Translations under genes and position numbers: made by a program | Assembly (NCBI GenBank): GCA_900312665.1 | Contig: ONZQ02000011.1 | Location: forward strand, 387,454-451,453 | DNA: 64,000 nt | Direction: 5' to 3' | Origin: Cephalotrichum gorgonifer | Taxonomy: Eukaryota > Ascomycota > Sordariomycetes > Microascales > Microascaceae | Notes under the pieces: generated by a model | Databases searched by the model: none | What the model was told of the DNA's origin: nothing | What the model saw: the letters and a program-made list of their open reading frames with translations, nothing else | Shown: piece after piece, positions 20,892-32,290 of the stretch | Layout of the letters: the number at the start of each line of letters is the position of its first letter | How positions within the stretch are numbered: the first letter of the stretch is position 1

Positions 20892-21113
20892 GAGTTTGAC
20901 GAGGAGCCCGACTACCACCAGGACGGGGACATGGACCTGGACGACGAGGATGATGACGACTTCGGGTTCGGGCGGGACCTCATCAGCGCCGAGTTCGACG
21001 TGGAGATGATGGACGGCGGCGGCGGCAGCGGCGTCTGCGCCCTCGGAGGCACGGGAAGGTTGGGGAGCATGGTGAACAAGGGCTACAAGCTGTTCCGTCA
21101 CCTACTTCGCTGA
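20892..21113 (+). other. In-frame acidic extension after the TAG at 20889
   Basis: 73 sense codons and a TGA, directly continuing the frame of the preceding gene. It first continues the Asp/Glu-rich pattern (EFDEEPDYHQDGDMDLDDED), then a Gly run, then a basic, ordered-looking end (GSMVNKGYKLFRHLLR). The continuity of composition suggests it once was, or still is, the protein's C-terminus. See the finding on this TAG. Confidence 0.6.
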
Positions 21114-22015
21114 GCTCATCAGCTATGGAAAATCCCACAATGGACCTCTCGCCTGCCCATCCCCATCCTGCGCCCAGGTTCGAGGCGAGGAGTTACCAAG
21201 TGGGAGGCAAGAGGAGCAAGGCGGTGGGATCTTGGAAACTCTTGCTCACTCACATGTTAGCGCAAATCTGCCCAAGTGTAAATAAGCATATTAGCGCCAG
21301 TATCTGAGTCAAGAGTACATGTACAGATAGCCATACCTGTTTCTGTTCTGTCCCCCTCAACAATGTGTTTACTCAAGGGGGACAACGGCCGTTAATAAGT
21401 CCATGCAGAAAAATTGGTGCCTGTGCTTGTGTGTGGTGCTGTGCTTGTTTGTGCCAGTCTGTCCCTGTGCCTGTGTCAGGGGGGAAATGTGGGAAATGTT
21501 AACAAGACTGAACCAACAAGGCATTTGGCGTGATAAAGACAAGAGAAATTACCTGATTCCTCTTCTGTCATGCTGCCCCCCCCTCCAACATAATCCTAAC
21601 CCGAGAATCAAGTCCTTGCAAAAAAGACCTGAAGACATATATTCCTTGTTTTTCCTAGCCTCGTAGGAGCGGAAGTTGCCTCAAAAGTGGAATTTATCTG
21701 ATTCTTGCCATGTCTATCTTTCTAAGTAATAACCGGTTACTAAGACTCCACACATCCTTTGTTTCCGTTCATGGTATGTGTCCCAAATGCTTTCTCCTTA
21801 GTTCCCAAATCCCATCCAGGGGTGATAGTAGTAAAAAAAAAATGAAAAAGAACAAAGAAAAATGCCCATTGAGCGCGGCTCGTGTATGCAGTTAATGTCG
21901 TCCATCCATCATGCCATATTCGTACACTCCCCAAGTCAACCCACCTCCAACCACTCCCGCTCCCACCTCTGTTCTTCTTTCTTGGGCCAAGCAGCTACCC
22001 TCCCTTCTTCTACCG
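21114..22015. other. Region between convergent genes
   Basis: About 900 bp, AT-richer than the flanks, with A-rich tracts at about 21830-21860. Contains 3' regions of both neighbours. No gene supported. Confidence 0.55.
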
Positions 22016-23701
22016 CTACCTCTCCTCACCGCGGCCGATCCCAAATACCCTCTTTATCCTAGTATACAGTCTCCTCTTCCCGTGGCCCTCCGCCTCTACA
22101 CTTCGATCCGCCGGGGGTACCTCTTCTGCCTCAACAGGCGCTGGTAGACCAGAATCGGGTCTCTTCTTCCCGTTGATGGTCCACCTCCTCCGTACATCCC
22201 CCGCGCCATGCCCACTTAACGCAGGGGACGGCACGCGCACGGGTAGTGCACCGTTCCTCCGTGGCGGCAACGTAGTAGGCGACGATACCTTCGTCGTATG
22301 GTTTGTCGCCGTCCCGCCATTCGCCGCATGGTTCATCGAACATGGGGCGGGTCCTTTCGGTGCGACCGCGAAGCCTAGCTTCAGTAGCGATATCCACACG
22401 CCCGAGACGGTGATAAACGACCGCGTGGCCTCATCAATGGGTAGTGTTGCTCGTTCCGTCCTCACTGGCGCCGTCCCGTTTGCGTCAAACGAGTAGCGCC
22501 TCGTGGGGGGGTGCCTGGACGCCGAGTGTGGCGAGACCGTCGTGTAGTTATCTAGCACCTCTAGCATCGAGGGTGTCAGCGTCCCCATGATGGGGTGGCG
22601 TCGGGAAGACGGGTCGATGATGCTAAACGTATACTTGTAGTCATCATCGTCCTCGAGGGAGATCTTCCTCTTCGCCCACCGCGCCGTGATGATACTGCCG
22701 TCTTCCGGACGAAGCGTGGAGAACTCATAGGAGCCGCTAGGCAACGGGGTAGCGGCCCATATCGTCCCATTGGCAAGCACGATGTCTGTGCAGCCGTCGC
22801 CGGCTGCGGGGCGAGGACTTATGATGGCGAGTAGCTCGCGGTTCTCCAGCCCGTCGTCGCTATCGTCGAGGGCGTTGGAATCGTAGTTCTCGCTCTTCGT
22901 GAGTATCACATCGTCGGAGCCTAGCTCTTGCCTGTGTCCGAAAGGCTTCGGAATGCGCCTCGCCAGCTTGGTTGAACCTTTGAGGGACCCCCTTAGTACC
23001 CCGGCAGGTAGGACGTCGAAGGCCGGCTTCGGTCGGGTATCAGTGAGCTGCTGGAGCTGGAGAAGGAGAGTGGTTCGGACGGGGATGAGCCTGCGGTGCC
23101 TCTTGGCGAGGTGGGTCGCCGGCTGGCAGATTTGATACCGCGTTCCTGACCTCGCCGTTCTCCTCTTCCGCTTCCTCGGTGCCGAAAAGGTGCTCGTAGT
23201 GTTGGCATCGCTAGCCTCAGAATAGGCGCTCTCGTCCTCGCTATGCTGGCCCGTCCAAGACCTATCGATGGTGGGTGAATGGGCGGGGTACTGTTCGAGC
23301 GGGCCTAGGGTGGAGGCGCTGTCGTCAAGGTTGACCGTCGGATCCACGAAGCGTACGGCATGGCTCCTTCTTGCAGGGAAGTAGTCCGATATGGGTCTGT
23401 CTCGGCTGGGTGAGATCACGGAGTCCGGCGACAACGGCAGAGGAGGTGTCGCGCCGTAGGACACAGGGCGGGGACCTCTCGAAGGGGGGGTCTGATATTG
23501 AGTCCCCGACGACAATGAAGGTGACGGCGATGAGGTCTGCTTGTGGCGTGGGGGGGTTGGATGCCCGCCATTCGCTTCGTGATCCGACATTTGTCGAAGG
23601 GCAGATCGTAGGAAGGGCACCCGTTTCTGGATGGGGTTAGGAGAAGGGGATGAGTATTCGTGGCCATGCAAACTGGCTCCGGAGTGAAGGAACATGGCCA
23701 T
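22016..23701 (-). CDS. Unknown conserved-looking protein, 561 residues
   Basis: Intronless. It starts MAMFLHSGASLHGHEYSS at ATG 23701 (a second ATG two codons on). The first 200 residues are Pro/Ser-rich and disordered-looking. There is a basic patch (PRKRKRRTARSGTRYQ) and a second block KRHRRLIPVRTTLLLQLQQL. The ordered core (about 285-460) includes GTIWAATPLPSGSYEF, WAKRKIS, DYKYTFSIIDPSSRRHPIMGTL and RSFITVSGVWISLLKLGF. The last contains the only candidate membrane-associated helix. The C-terminus is basic (RRLYTRIKRVFGIGRGEER). It resembles a Pezizomycotina-wide unknown in style, but I cannot name a domain. Confidence 0.75.
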   Translation of the reverse strand: MAMFLHSGASLHGHEYSSPSPNPIQKRVPFLRSALRQMSDHEANGGHPTPPRHKQTSSPSPSLSSGTQYQTPPSRGPRPVSYGATPPLPLSPDSVISPSRDRPISDYFPARRSHAVRFVDPTVNLDDSASTLGPLEQYPAHSPTIDRSWTGQHSEDESAYSEASDANTTSTFSAPRKRKRRTARSGTRYQICQPATHLAKRHRRLIPVRTTLLLQLQQLTDTRPKPAFDVLPAGVLRGSLKGSTKLARRIPKPFGHRQELGSDDVILTKSENYDSNALDDSDDGLENRELLAIISPRPAAGDGCTDIVLANGTIWAATPLPSGSYEFSTLRPEDGSIITARWAKRKISLEDDDDYKYTFSIIDPSSRRHPIMGTLTPSMLEVLDNYTTVSPHSASRHPPTRRYSFDANGTAPVRTERATLPIDEATRSFITVSGVWISLLKLGFAVAPKGPAPCSMNHAANGGTATNHTTKVSSPTTLPPRRNGALPVRVPSPALSGHGAGDVRRRWTINGKKRPDSGLPAPVEAEEVPPADRSVEAEGHGKRRLYTRIKRVFGIGRGEER

Positions 23702-23974
23702 GAATAAAGGTTGATGGTGACAGAGCTACCGCAGGCCAAGGCTAGGGTGAGTGTTTAGTCAACTCGTGCTTGTAATGCAGGAGGTCCCATCTCGTTCCGC
23801 GAGATCCGAATATTGAGCCCAACTCGTAAAACCTGCACGCACAATTGGCAGGGCAGGGGGGCCGGGCGCGGAGGTCAGGGGCCAAAGGCTTATGCGTGCC
23901 GAGGTGAATCGTCGGGCATCGGTGGGATGGGTTGATCGGTGTGTTCAAAATGGGATCCAATAGCGTCGGTGAGG

Positions 23975-24011
23975 CACAGGACGGCACAGGACAGGACAGG
24001 ACAGGGGACAG
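23975..24011 (+). repeat. ACAGG short tandem repeat
   Basis: About five to six imperfect copies of (GG)ACAGG upstream of the 22016-23701 gene. Confidence 0.8.
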
Positions 24012-26541
24012 GGAGCCCGATGCGGGGTGAGAAGCGGGCAGGTGTCCCTATAAGGTCAGCCGAAAATAATCGGACGACAAGAAGACGGAACCAGCTTTGC
24101 GGGTAATAAATATCCCCGAGTTTTGAGGACGGGACGGGAAAGTGCCAGAAACGAACGAGGTGACACAAGAAACAAAGAACCTCAGGGGTGGGAGGGTGCT
24201 GCACTATGTAAACGGCTCACAGTTGATACAGAGACTGTGGTGATGGCTCTTGAATTTTGGGGAAGGAAGGGGGGGGGGGTTAATGTAATGGTACTCGAAG
24301 GTATTAGAGGTATGCTTGCGTACTACTATTGGTGTGGGGATCGCTTACCGCTTCGAGAAGGGTAGTGTGACTCGTGGACCATAAGCCAGAATAATCTTCC
24401 GAGGTGGCAGGAGCGAATCCGAGGAAGGTCGGACAGGGTTCACTTAGGCTAGTACGAGCGCTGGTCAGCTACGTCGTAGTGGTGGGGTGGGGAGGGGAGG
24501 CTGGACGGACGAGAAGGAAGGGGCCACCAGACCCAGATGCGCCGAATACGTGGGGTACGAGCGAATACGTGCGATTGACCCGGACATTCCTTCCCTCCGA
24601 CGGACCGGTAAGGCAAGCCGACTACAGGGAGTGGGCACTACAAGTACAAGTATGTGGGTACAAACCTCGAGAAGCAGCATCGAGGTCCGGATACCAACCC
24701 TCAAATGTACGAGTACAGAACCTCTGGGTACAATGACCTCGCATGGTCTTGCAAGTGTCAAAAAGACCTACCTGTCTTATAATTACTTGTACTCCGTCGT
24801 ATTCCGAAGCTACGAGTGAGAATGAATGAGACTCCCTTGGTGGATGTTGTGGCGGTCTCGAAGAACCGGCCGAGTGGGTAGGAGAACAAGTGGAATGCGA
24901 GCCAAACGAGCGTGTGAGCTGAACTGATAGCGGGGGAAGTGTCTGGCTGGTTGGTTCATCTATTCTACAAGTACTCGTACGACATCCTGCAAGCGGGTCT
25001 TGCTTGCTTTTCTCGCCTGACGGGCGGGCGAGGGTTTGCTTCTTCCTTCGAGTCCGTCAAAGGCGCAACGATGTCTCGAGGACGATTGACGGGCGGGGTT
25101 ACTTCGCAAAAGAAATGTCTGAATTGGGTGGGAGCGGCCCCTCAAGTCCGGCTTCTCGTCCCCCATCACTTCGTCTTTCTCGAGTTTTCTTGCAGCCGCC
25201 TTGGAGGAAAAGGGGGGCGGAGGGGTTGGCTTGGCGTGGTCCAAACTCGGCTCCTTGGCAAATAGCATGGTAACACCACCTTTATACAGAGTGCTCAAGA
25301 TGGTAGGACTCGGACGGACGTATCCGGTCTCCAGGGCTGAATGTAACAGTACCTAGTGCGTACGCATACATACCACGATTAATACGTCCCTGGGCCTGCA
25401 GCTCTAGGATTTATCCTTGTACTCGTACGAGTACTCGTGCATTGGTGCTCGAGCTTCTTTCCTGTAATGCGACACACAGCATTCCATAGGGCCATGCATC
25501 TGGGCGAGGAATGCCGTTTTGAGGCCGGGTTGTGTGGGAGCCCTCTGCATTGGAACTGGGCTGTTGATGGAAGGAGGGTACGGTACTCACTCGTACAAGA
25601 GGGTGCAACAATTTAGCGGGATCGAGATGTGACATCCATGTGTGGTCATGATACCTGATCCGCCTCCCGGCCAAGACTCTAACGACGTCAGTCGCACAGA
25701 GGGCGGGTCGCTATGAATTAGTGCTTGCTATCGATCGAGTCAGTCAGCCTGTATTACACTCCGTAATGCCCCATCCTACATACTTTACTGTCGAGGAAGA
25801 AATATTATTAATTACTTCGAGTAAGTATGCTTACAACAGCGTCCGACCTCTTCGCTATGGCAATCTACATACTCGTACTGATCTCAATTTACCAGACGGC
25901 CTGACAGGGTACATCGAGTCCCTACTCCATCTGCTAGTCTGATAATAGCGCGCCAAGGAGAAGAAGGGAGGAGGGTCTGATGTAATTTTTTTCGTGATAG
26001 TCTCCCGAGATTCCCGAAAAGTGCTCGCTTTCTATTCCGAGTAAGCTAGAAGGGCCACCATCCGATGTCTATAACCTGCTAGACCCGCAACCTATTTTTC
26101 TCCATGAATTTTGTATTAGGATTACTTTAGTAATACAGGTACACATACGTAGCCATACGAGCATAAGTAACTCGGGGAGGAGGGAGACGATGTGAGCGAT
26201 GCAGGCGCTATCAATGTTTAGCGCATCTACGAGTCCAGAAATAGGCCCGGCCGCGCCGCAAGCATGGATCCACCAAAAGAAGGTCTTAAGCAGACTAGCA
26301 AAGGAAGATGTTCATGCCCGTGTTAAGGCCTAGCTTATAAAGCCATGAGGGCGTTAGCCTTTTCGTCCCGATTTTCGCCATAAGGCGACGAATCGTGCGG
26401 GTCAGCGGCCGAGGCAAGTTGTAAAAAGGTATGTTGGCCAGAAATACTCGTACTCGTTACCGCGGGAGCAGATGGATAGATCCCTGCTACGTCACATGCT
26501 TCTAAGTACGTGCTGCCGCCTGGACTCTAATGTATCCACTA

Positions 26542-26574
26542 GCGAATGCGAAATGCGAATGCGAAATGCGAAAA
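26542..26574 (+). repeat. GCGAAAT/GCGAAT short tandem repeat
   Basis: Alternating six- and seven-base units GCGAAT and GCGAAAT, five copies, in the gene-poor region. Confidence 0.8.
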
Positions 26575-27567
26575 CCCCAAAACTTGGACGCACTCTCTCT
26601 AAAGTATGAGTAAGTACTCTGTAGCTACAAGCCACACCTTGTAGAGAAAGTACCCTTGAAGCCATCCACCTACGCACCCTTTTACTCCTGTGAGATCAAG
26701 CCCAATTCGGCCGAAACGAGCTCGTGCTCTCGTCAGCGCCAATTAAACCGAAACTCCCAATCGGCACCGATTAAAGGCTTGTCAGCAAGGGTGGGCTAAT
26801 GACATGCGGGCGTCAGACGGGAAAAAAAAAGGAAAAAAAAAAAAAAAGAAAAAGAAGAATGCCCTTCACACTCTCTTGGATCATCCGCCCGCCCATCTCC
26901 TCCGAAGCAAGATCGTCTAAAATCGGGCAAAGCGGCCGCCGAACGTCGACCTATTGCAGGGCTGCGAGCATTCTTACTCGTCAAGCACACCGTGCTCGAG
27001 CACGGAGTACGGAGGACAAAGCGCCGATGATGCATGGGAGCATTGAATTAAGCCCACTAAATTCTTGTAATGTGAGTGGCCCACCCCACTTAGCTCCACA
27101 CCTAAAATTCCAATTCTGTCAGTGGACCAGAGCGGGCGGCGGCAAACTCCGTTCCTCCGCCGCTGCGGCGTCCGCGTTTGTTGGCATGAAATGCGGCTCG
27201 GACGAAACACGAAACAAACCACACACGACATCCCTACCGCGTCAAACCACATGCCATCAACCCCAGCTGGGCGCAACTCCGACCTCTCCCCCCCACCCCT
27301 CCCCCCCACATTCGCTCCGGCTCATCCGCGCGAGAACAACCCCCTGGTAACACACGTACTTTTCAACGACCCTATCCATCGCTCCTCCGAATCGGTGTCC
27401 GTCCCGGAGCCGGAGACGGGGTCTGGACACCTCACCGACTCCTCGCGCTAGCAGGCCATCGAAGTCCTACGTACTTGTACTAGAACCCTACAGGGCTAAC
27501 ACAAGCGAAGAACAAGCCTGCCACACCCCCCATATTTCCCAATCCACCATCCATCCGATTCCATCCA

Positions 27568-29149
27568 ATGGCACCCACCGCCACCACTGAGAGGCTCACC
27601 CTCACCAAGGCCTTCCTCGCCTGGAAAGCCTTCCTTCTGGCCCTGGTCCTCGCTAGCTCCTTCGCCCCGTCATACGACTCCTCCACCTCCCTAGCCCTCG
27701 GCCTCCCACCAGACCACCCCCACGCCTCGTCCTCGCCCTCCACCCCGCTAACCCCCACCACCACCCTCTCCCTCGCCGACGTCATCGCGTCCCGACTCAC
27801 CCGCTGGGACGCCATCTACTTCACCTCCAGCGCCCACCGTGGCTACATCCACGAGCAGGAGTGGGCCTTCGGCCCCGGCCTGCCCTTCCTCGTCTCCAGG
27901 ATCCTCACCCCGCTGTCCGCCCTCCTGGGCCTCGACCTGCCCCGGACCCAGAAGACCGCCGCCCTGCTCTCCATAGCCGCCGCCACCGCCTCCCACCTCA
28001 TCGCCGTGCTCCTCCTCCACGCCCTGACCCGCCGCCTCCTCCCCCGCCGCCGCGGCCTCGCCCTCACCGCCGGCCTCCTCCACGTCGTCTCCCCCGCCGG
28101 CCTCTTCCTCTCCGCGCCCTACGCCGAGTCCCTCTGCGCCTGCCTCTCCTTCGGCGGCTACCTCGTCTACCTCTCCCCCGAGCTGGTCCCCGCCCCGGCC
28201 CCGCTGCGGCGCCCGCTCTCCCTTGTGCTCTCGGGCGCCCTGTTCGGCCTCGCGACCACGTGTAGGACCAACGGGATCCTCAGCGGCCTTGTATTCGCCG
28301 TTGAGCTGATCAGCACGCTGCAGGGCCTGTGGGCGGGACGGACTGCTGGTTCGGCCCTGCCGCGGGCCTGGCGCGCCCTACCCGTGCTCGTGCCAACCAT
28401 CCTCGGCGGTATCCTGGTTGCCCTGGGCAGCGTGGTACCCCAAGCCGCTGCTTACCTACGCTACTGCTCCGGCTCATCCGGGAGCTCAGTGCGACCGTGG
28501 TGTCAGGAGCTGGTGCCTAGTATCTACAACTTTGTACAGGCTCATTACTGGTACGTTGGACCCTTCTCCAATACCCCCTCTCCCCTGCTCTCCGCTTCTC
28601 GACACCTCATCTCGCCTTGGCTTTGAAATCCATGAACCCCCCCCTGGCCAAAGACGACCTCACCTGCTAACAGACAAAAACCCCAGGAATACCGGCTTCC
28701 TCCGGTACTGGACCCTCCCCAACGCGCCCCTTTTCCTCCTCGCTATCCCCATGCTCACCATCCTATTCGTGTCATCGTACACCACATCCCTTCAGGTCCT
28801 CCCATCCCTGTCCACCTCCCGCGCCTCCCGCCTCTTCCTCTCCATGTCCCTCGCACAGGCCCTCATTGCCCTCCTGACCTTGACGAGCTACCACGTCCAA
28901 ATTATCACGCGCCTCTCATGTGCATACCCCGTCTGGTACATCTGGCTAGCCTCGGCGCTATCCCCACCTGACTCTGAGCCTGACTCCAAGGATCAGGCAC
29001 AAGGAGAGAGCCGAGGCGGCGGTGAGGATGCGAGTATCCTTCCCCCGGGAGCCTCGGGACGGAAGTACGCGGGCGCGATCGTGAAGTACATGGTCATGTA
29101 TGCCTCGATACAGGGCGTGCTATTCGCTACCTTCCTGCCGCCTGCATAA
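27568..29149 (+). CDS. GPI18: GPI mannosyltransferase 2 (PIG-V/Gpi18)
   Basis: ER membrane enzyme that adds the second mannose to the GPI anchor precursor from dolichol-phosphate mannose. Two exons, 27568-28550 and 28687-29149, give 481 residues; the phase-2 junction joins AHYW to NTGFLRYWTLPN. The luminal family motif is present at about residues 78-100: RWDAIYF, then GYIHEQEWAFGPGLPFL. Several hydrophobic segments follow, including an LVSRILTPLSALLGL helix and an ALFGLATTCRTNGILSGLVFAVEL segment with the conserved R-x-N-G. The C-terminal exon carries LFLLAIPMLTILFVSSYTTSL. The gene converges on rrd1. Family assignment is firm. Confidence 0.9.
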
Positions 29150-29886
29150 ACCTCTCTCTCTTTTCCCTTCCTTCCAGCCCTTTGCCTTTCCCTCCCATGA
29201 GGAGAAAACTGTCGGAATTCGAATAGGTTTGTACGAGTACAGTAATAGATAGCGCGTTGACTGCCGACGTACATGACTCTTAATGCGTCTCCATGATCAC
29301 ACCATGCATGTTATGCCAATAAAGTAGCCGCACCAGAGCTTATCTTCCAGACTAAAATAGCACCCCCTGCAAGGAAATATCTTTGGCCTGGCGCTCGCAT
29401 GTCAGCACCCCCGAGTCGGTCTCTCGGACTCCTACCCACCCCCGACGAGTAAAAAGACTAGAAACAATAAGGGAGGGAGTGACCCACTCACACACTTATG
29501 CAACTGCCGGCGCCGATCACACCCTCGGCTTATCAACCTATTTTGCCTCGTTCGACAAAAACGGGGGTAGACATTTTCCGATAGGGGGGGAGTATGTCTA
29601 TCGTGTTTTGTTTCGTGACAAATGTGTTCGTACTTCACCTGTAACTTTGGATTCTTGTATTCTGATTCTCGTCTTTTCTGTTTCGTAAAGTTCGTTGAGC
29701 ACGAGTGCCCCCATATCTCGTCATCTGACAATCCATGATATCCTCACAACCTCAAGCAAAATGGTCTTCCGGTGCTCCCGTTTTCTCCGGGTTTTGCTCC
29801 TATTGCCATTGCCACAGTTGTAGCCACCTCGTAATTGTATCCGGTAGCATGACCCCCCCTCAAGTTCTCCTAATTCAAGCAGAAAG
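29150..29886. other. 3' region between GPI18 and rrd1
   Basis: About 740 bp between two convergent stop codons. It has a GTACGAGTAC motif at 29231-29240 and a short G run. No gene supported. Confidence 0.55.
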
Positions 29887-31539
29887 CTACGCGCCACTCC
29901 CCCTCGGGGCCCTCCCTCCCGGAACCCCCCCGGGCGGTACCCTTGAGTACGGAATCCCGGCCCCGGGCCCAACTCCGGGTCGCGCCGTTGCCCCAGGCTG
30001 CGCCCACGGTGCCATCATCCCCGGGCCCCCGGGCATCCCCACGGGCGGGGGCGGCATACCCGTAGCCCCCATCGCTCCGGCAGGCGGCTGGTTCGCCATA
30101 TGGATGGACTGCGCCGGCACCTCGGCCTCCGGATCCCTGTCGAACGAGAAGAGGGAGCCGAAAGGGAAGTGCTGGACCACGGGGAACTTGGACAGGACCT
30201 CTGCGTTGTACATCTTGATCATACCCTGAACACACTCTGTCGTCAGCATATGATTTCGCCAGCATAAATAAGGAAAAGAAGAACGGGAGAGAAAACGAGG
30301 AAAGGGACAGGCGTTGGAAGAAAACAAGTTATATAAGACACGTAGAAAAGGGGGCCAGAAGCAAAGTCAGAGACAGCAGGCGAGGAACCGGGGAAACGCA
30401 CCTTGTTAATCTTCCCCCACCCGTCCTGAACCCCCGACACGTCAAACAGGATAGGGCTGTGCTCCCAGAACGGGCCCTTCTTCACGTCATTGATGAACCC
30501 CACGGCCGAGAAGTACATGTTCCGCTCGCGCTCGGCCTCCACCACCTCCGCCTTCATGATGTCTCCCGTCTTCGGCGACCCCCGAACGGACCCCTCGAGG
30601 GGCATCACCTCGTCCTCCGAGATGGGCCGCGTCAGCTGCGCAGAGCCGAAGATGTAGGGGAGGAAGGAGTGGTCGTCGAGGCCCCAGACGCCGTGGGAGC
30701 CGGCGGGCTCGAGATTGTAGGTCAGGATGAGGTGCCGGACGACCTTGAGATATCTGGCGTAAGTGTTAGTTAAAGGCCTCGAGCTCCCCCACCTTCTGAA
30801 GATGAAAGGGGAAAGTGAAAAGGGGAACGGGGACACGCGTAAGTTGAGACGGCGTTACGTACGGCTCCATAACCCCAAGGACAATCTGCCTCTCAATCTC
30901 CCCTCCCGGCTTCCCATCCTTAAACCCCCCAAGCTTCCAAAGACACCCTAGGAAGGCCAAGAAACTCAGCTCATGCCCCGTCCCGTAATCCAGCCTCTGG
31001 GCGCTCCCCCATGACCCCAAAAAATACGCCCTCAACTCATCCCTCGCCCCCGCCTCCTTTCCCCCAGCATCCAGCACATCACTCTCGATGAACTCCTCCA
31101 TCAGGGCGTCCGCCTGCGACTCTAGGATCCCGAACCACTTCCTGAAGCTCACATTCCCAAATCTCCTAGGTCCCTCCTGGGGCGGCGCCTCGGCAATGAT
31201 CTCCTCCGCGCGCTTCAGCAGGCCCCTCAGCCCCTTCACCGATGCCGGGAGATCCTTCTCGGGGAGCGTGTCGAGGGTCCACGTCCGCGCCATCTCCCTC
31301 CGAGGCCCGGGTATCCGCCGCGGACACATGGCGCGATTGAGCTGCATGATGAAGAGGCCGATGTCGCGGTAGGCCTTGGATGTTAGGAAAGTCTCCACGT
31401 CCGACCCATCGTTGATGCGCTTCGTGGGCTTTGTGAAGGCGTGGGGTGAGGTGAGATCGAGGAGCTCGAGTGTGGGGAACGTCCTGTGTTGAGGGTTGGG
31501 TTGGGCTTGGGTTTGGGGAGGTGGTGCTGGGGGTTCCAT
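29887..31539 (-). CDS. rrd1: PP2A phosphatase activator (PTPA), Rrd1 type
   Basis: Peptidyl-prolyl isomerase that activates PP2A-like phosphatases and acts in rapamycin-sensitive and stress signalling. Three exons (30863-31539, 30402-30753, 29887-30225) give 455 residues with consistent phases. PTPA family marks: PTKRINDGSDVETFLTSKAY, RFGNVSFRKWF, RLDYGTGHELSFLAFL, GSHGVWGLDDHSFLPYIFGS and MIKMYNAEVLSKFPVVQHF. The C-terminus after VVQHF is a Gly/Pro/Met-rich tail containing APWAQPG and not the TTWGDCCGIK end of Rrd2, which is why I choose Rrd1. Donors are GTACGT and GTGCGT; the second intron is 176 nt. Firm for the family, good for the paralogue. Confidence 0.88.
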
Positions 31540-32029
31540 CGTGACGGCTGGGGATGGGGCGTTGATTATCCCAAGAGATATAAATGGCTAGGATTAGGTA
31601 TAAATTCGACGAGCGGGATATTGAATGTTGAGTAATTCCGGTTCGGTCATGTATGAGAAGGTACGGACGGGTTGTTGAAACATGCCCGCTTTGGCTTCAC
31701 ACGACGATGAGTCAGCTCCTAACTTCACTTCACTCGAGTCCTGTTCTTCAAGGGTCAGTCAACAACGTTGAACTCTATGATGGCAATGAACCATTATATG
31801 ACGATTTCCGCTATGAAGCAGCCCCCTTGTTTAAAATGTTGTGAAATCATTCATTCAAATCACCCGAAAATTCCGCCGGCTTCTAATGGTCTTCCGCCCA
31901 GTCGCCTTGCCCTCTCATCCAAAATGTCGTGAATGCCTACAAACTCGTCCAAAAAAAAATCAAACCTCCGTCCTTGGTCTTCCGCCCTATCGCGTCTTTC
32001 GTAGTGCAAACCCAAGGAACTCGAAGTTC
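31540..32029. other. Region between rrd1 promoter side and the orphan gene
   Basis: About 490 bp. A minus-strand frame at 31860-32081 (residues such as ERRDRAEDQGRRFDFFLDEF) looks protein-like and lies just past the orphan gene's extension in another frame. It could be a further exon or debris; I cannot connect it. Confidence 0.4.
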
Positions 32030-32290
32030 TCATGAGAAGATGCCTGTATTTTTCGACCTTTTGCGAATGCCCGAGCCGCAACAGAAAGGATATTCCTCTC
32101 CCTCCTCGGCTTCCCGTTCTCGCTCCGAATCATCTTCATAATCTTTATCTAAGTCTTTTTCCTGTCCCTCCCCTAAGTCATGTCCATGACCCAATCTTCG
32201 CCCATCAATGTTCATGATGTTCGCGTTGGATTCAAAGGGGCCGGGGGGGTTCTCGTCGGCTGTCCATACCGAGTCAATGACACCAAGAAG
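32030..32290 (-). other. In-frame extension after the TAG of the orphan gene
   Basis: 86 sense codons and a TGA directly following TAG 32291-32293 in the same frame. The sequence is charged and protein-like: LLGVIDSVWTADENPPGPF near the start, then an acidic stretch (KDLDKDYEDDSERERE), then CCGSGIRKRSKNTGIFS. It may be the true C-terminus separated by a nonsense codon. Confidence 0.5.

Larger units (their letters stand above)
23702..27567. other. 3.9 kb gene-poor region with dispersed TAC-type motifs
   Basis: No coding sequence I can support on either strand. It is dotted with short near-palindromes of the form GTACTCGTAC or GTACTTGTAC (for example 24641-24650, 24967-24980, 25421-25440, 26445-26460, 27471-27480) and ACTCCGTA/TACGGAGTA (25758-25766, 27001-27010). 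It also has an ACAGG repeat, a GCGAAAT repeat and a long A-rich tract at about 26821-26860. The last 200 bp are the GPI18 promoter. Confidence 0.55.

Noticed and set aside
28418..28686. Continuous frame running into GPI18 exon 2 from upstream
   Set aside because: It is a shifted frame over exon 1 and the intron; the spliced reading restores the GFLRYWTLPN family motif.
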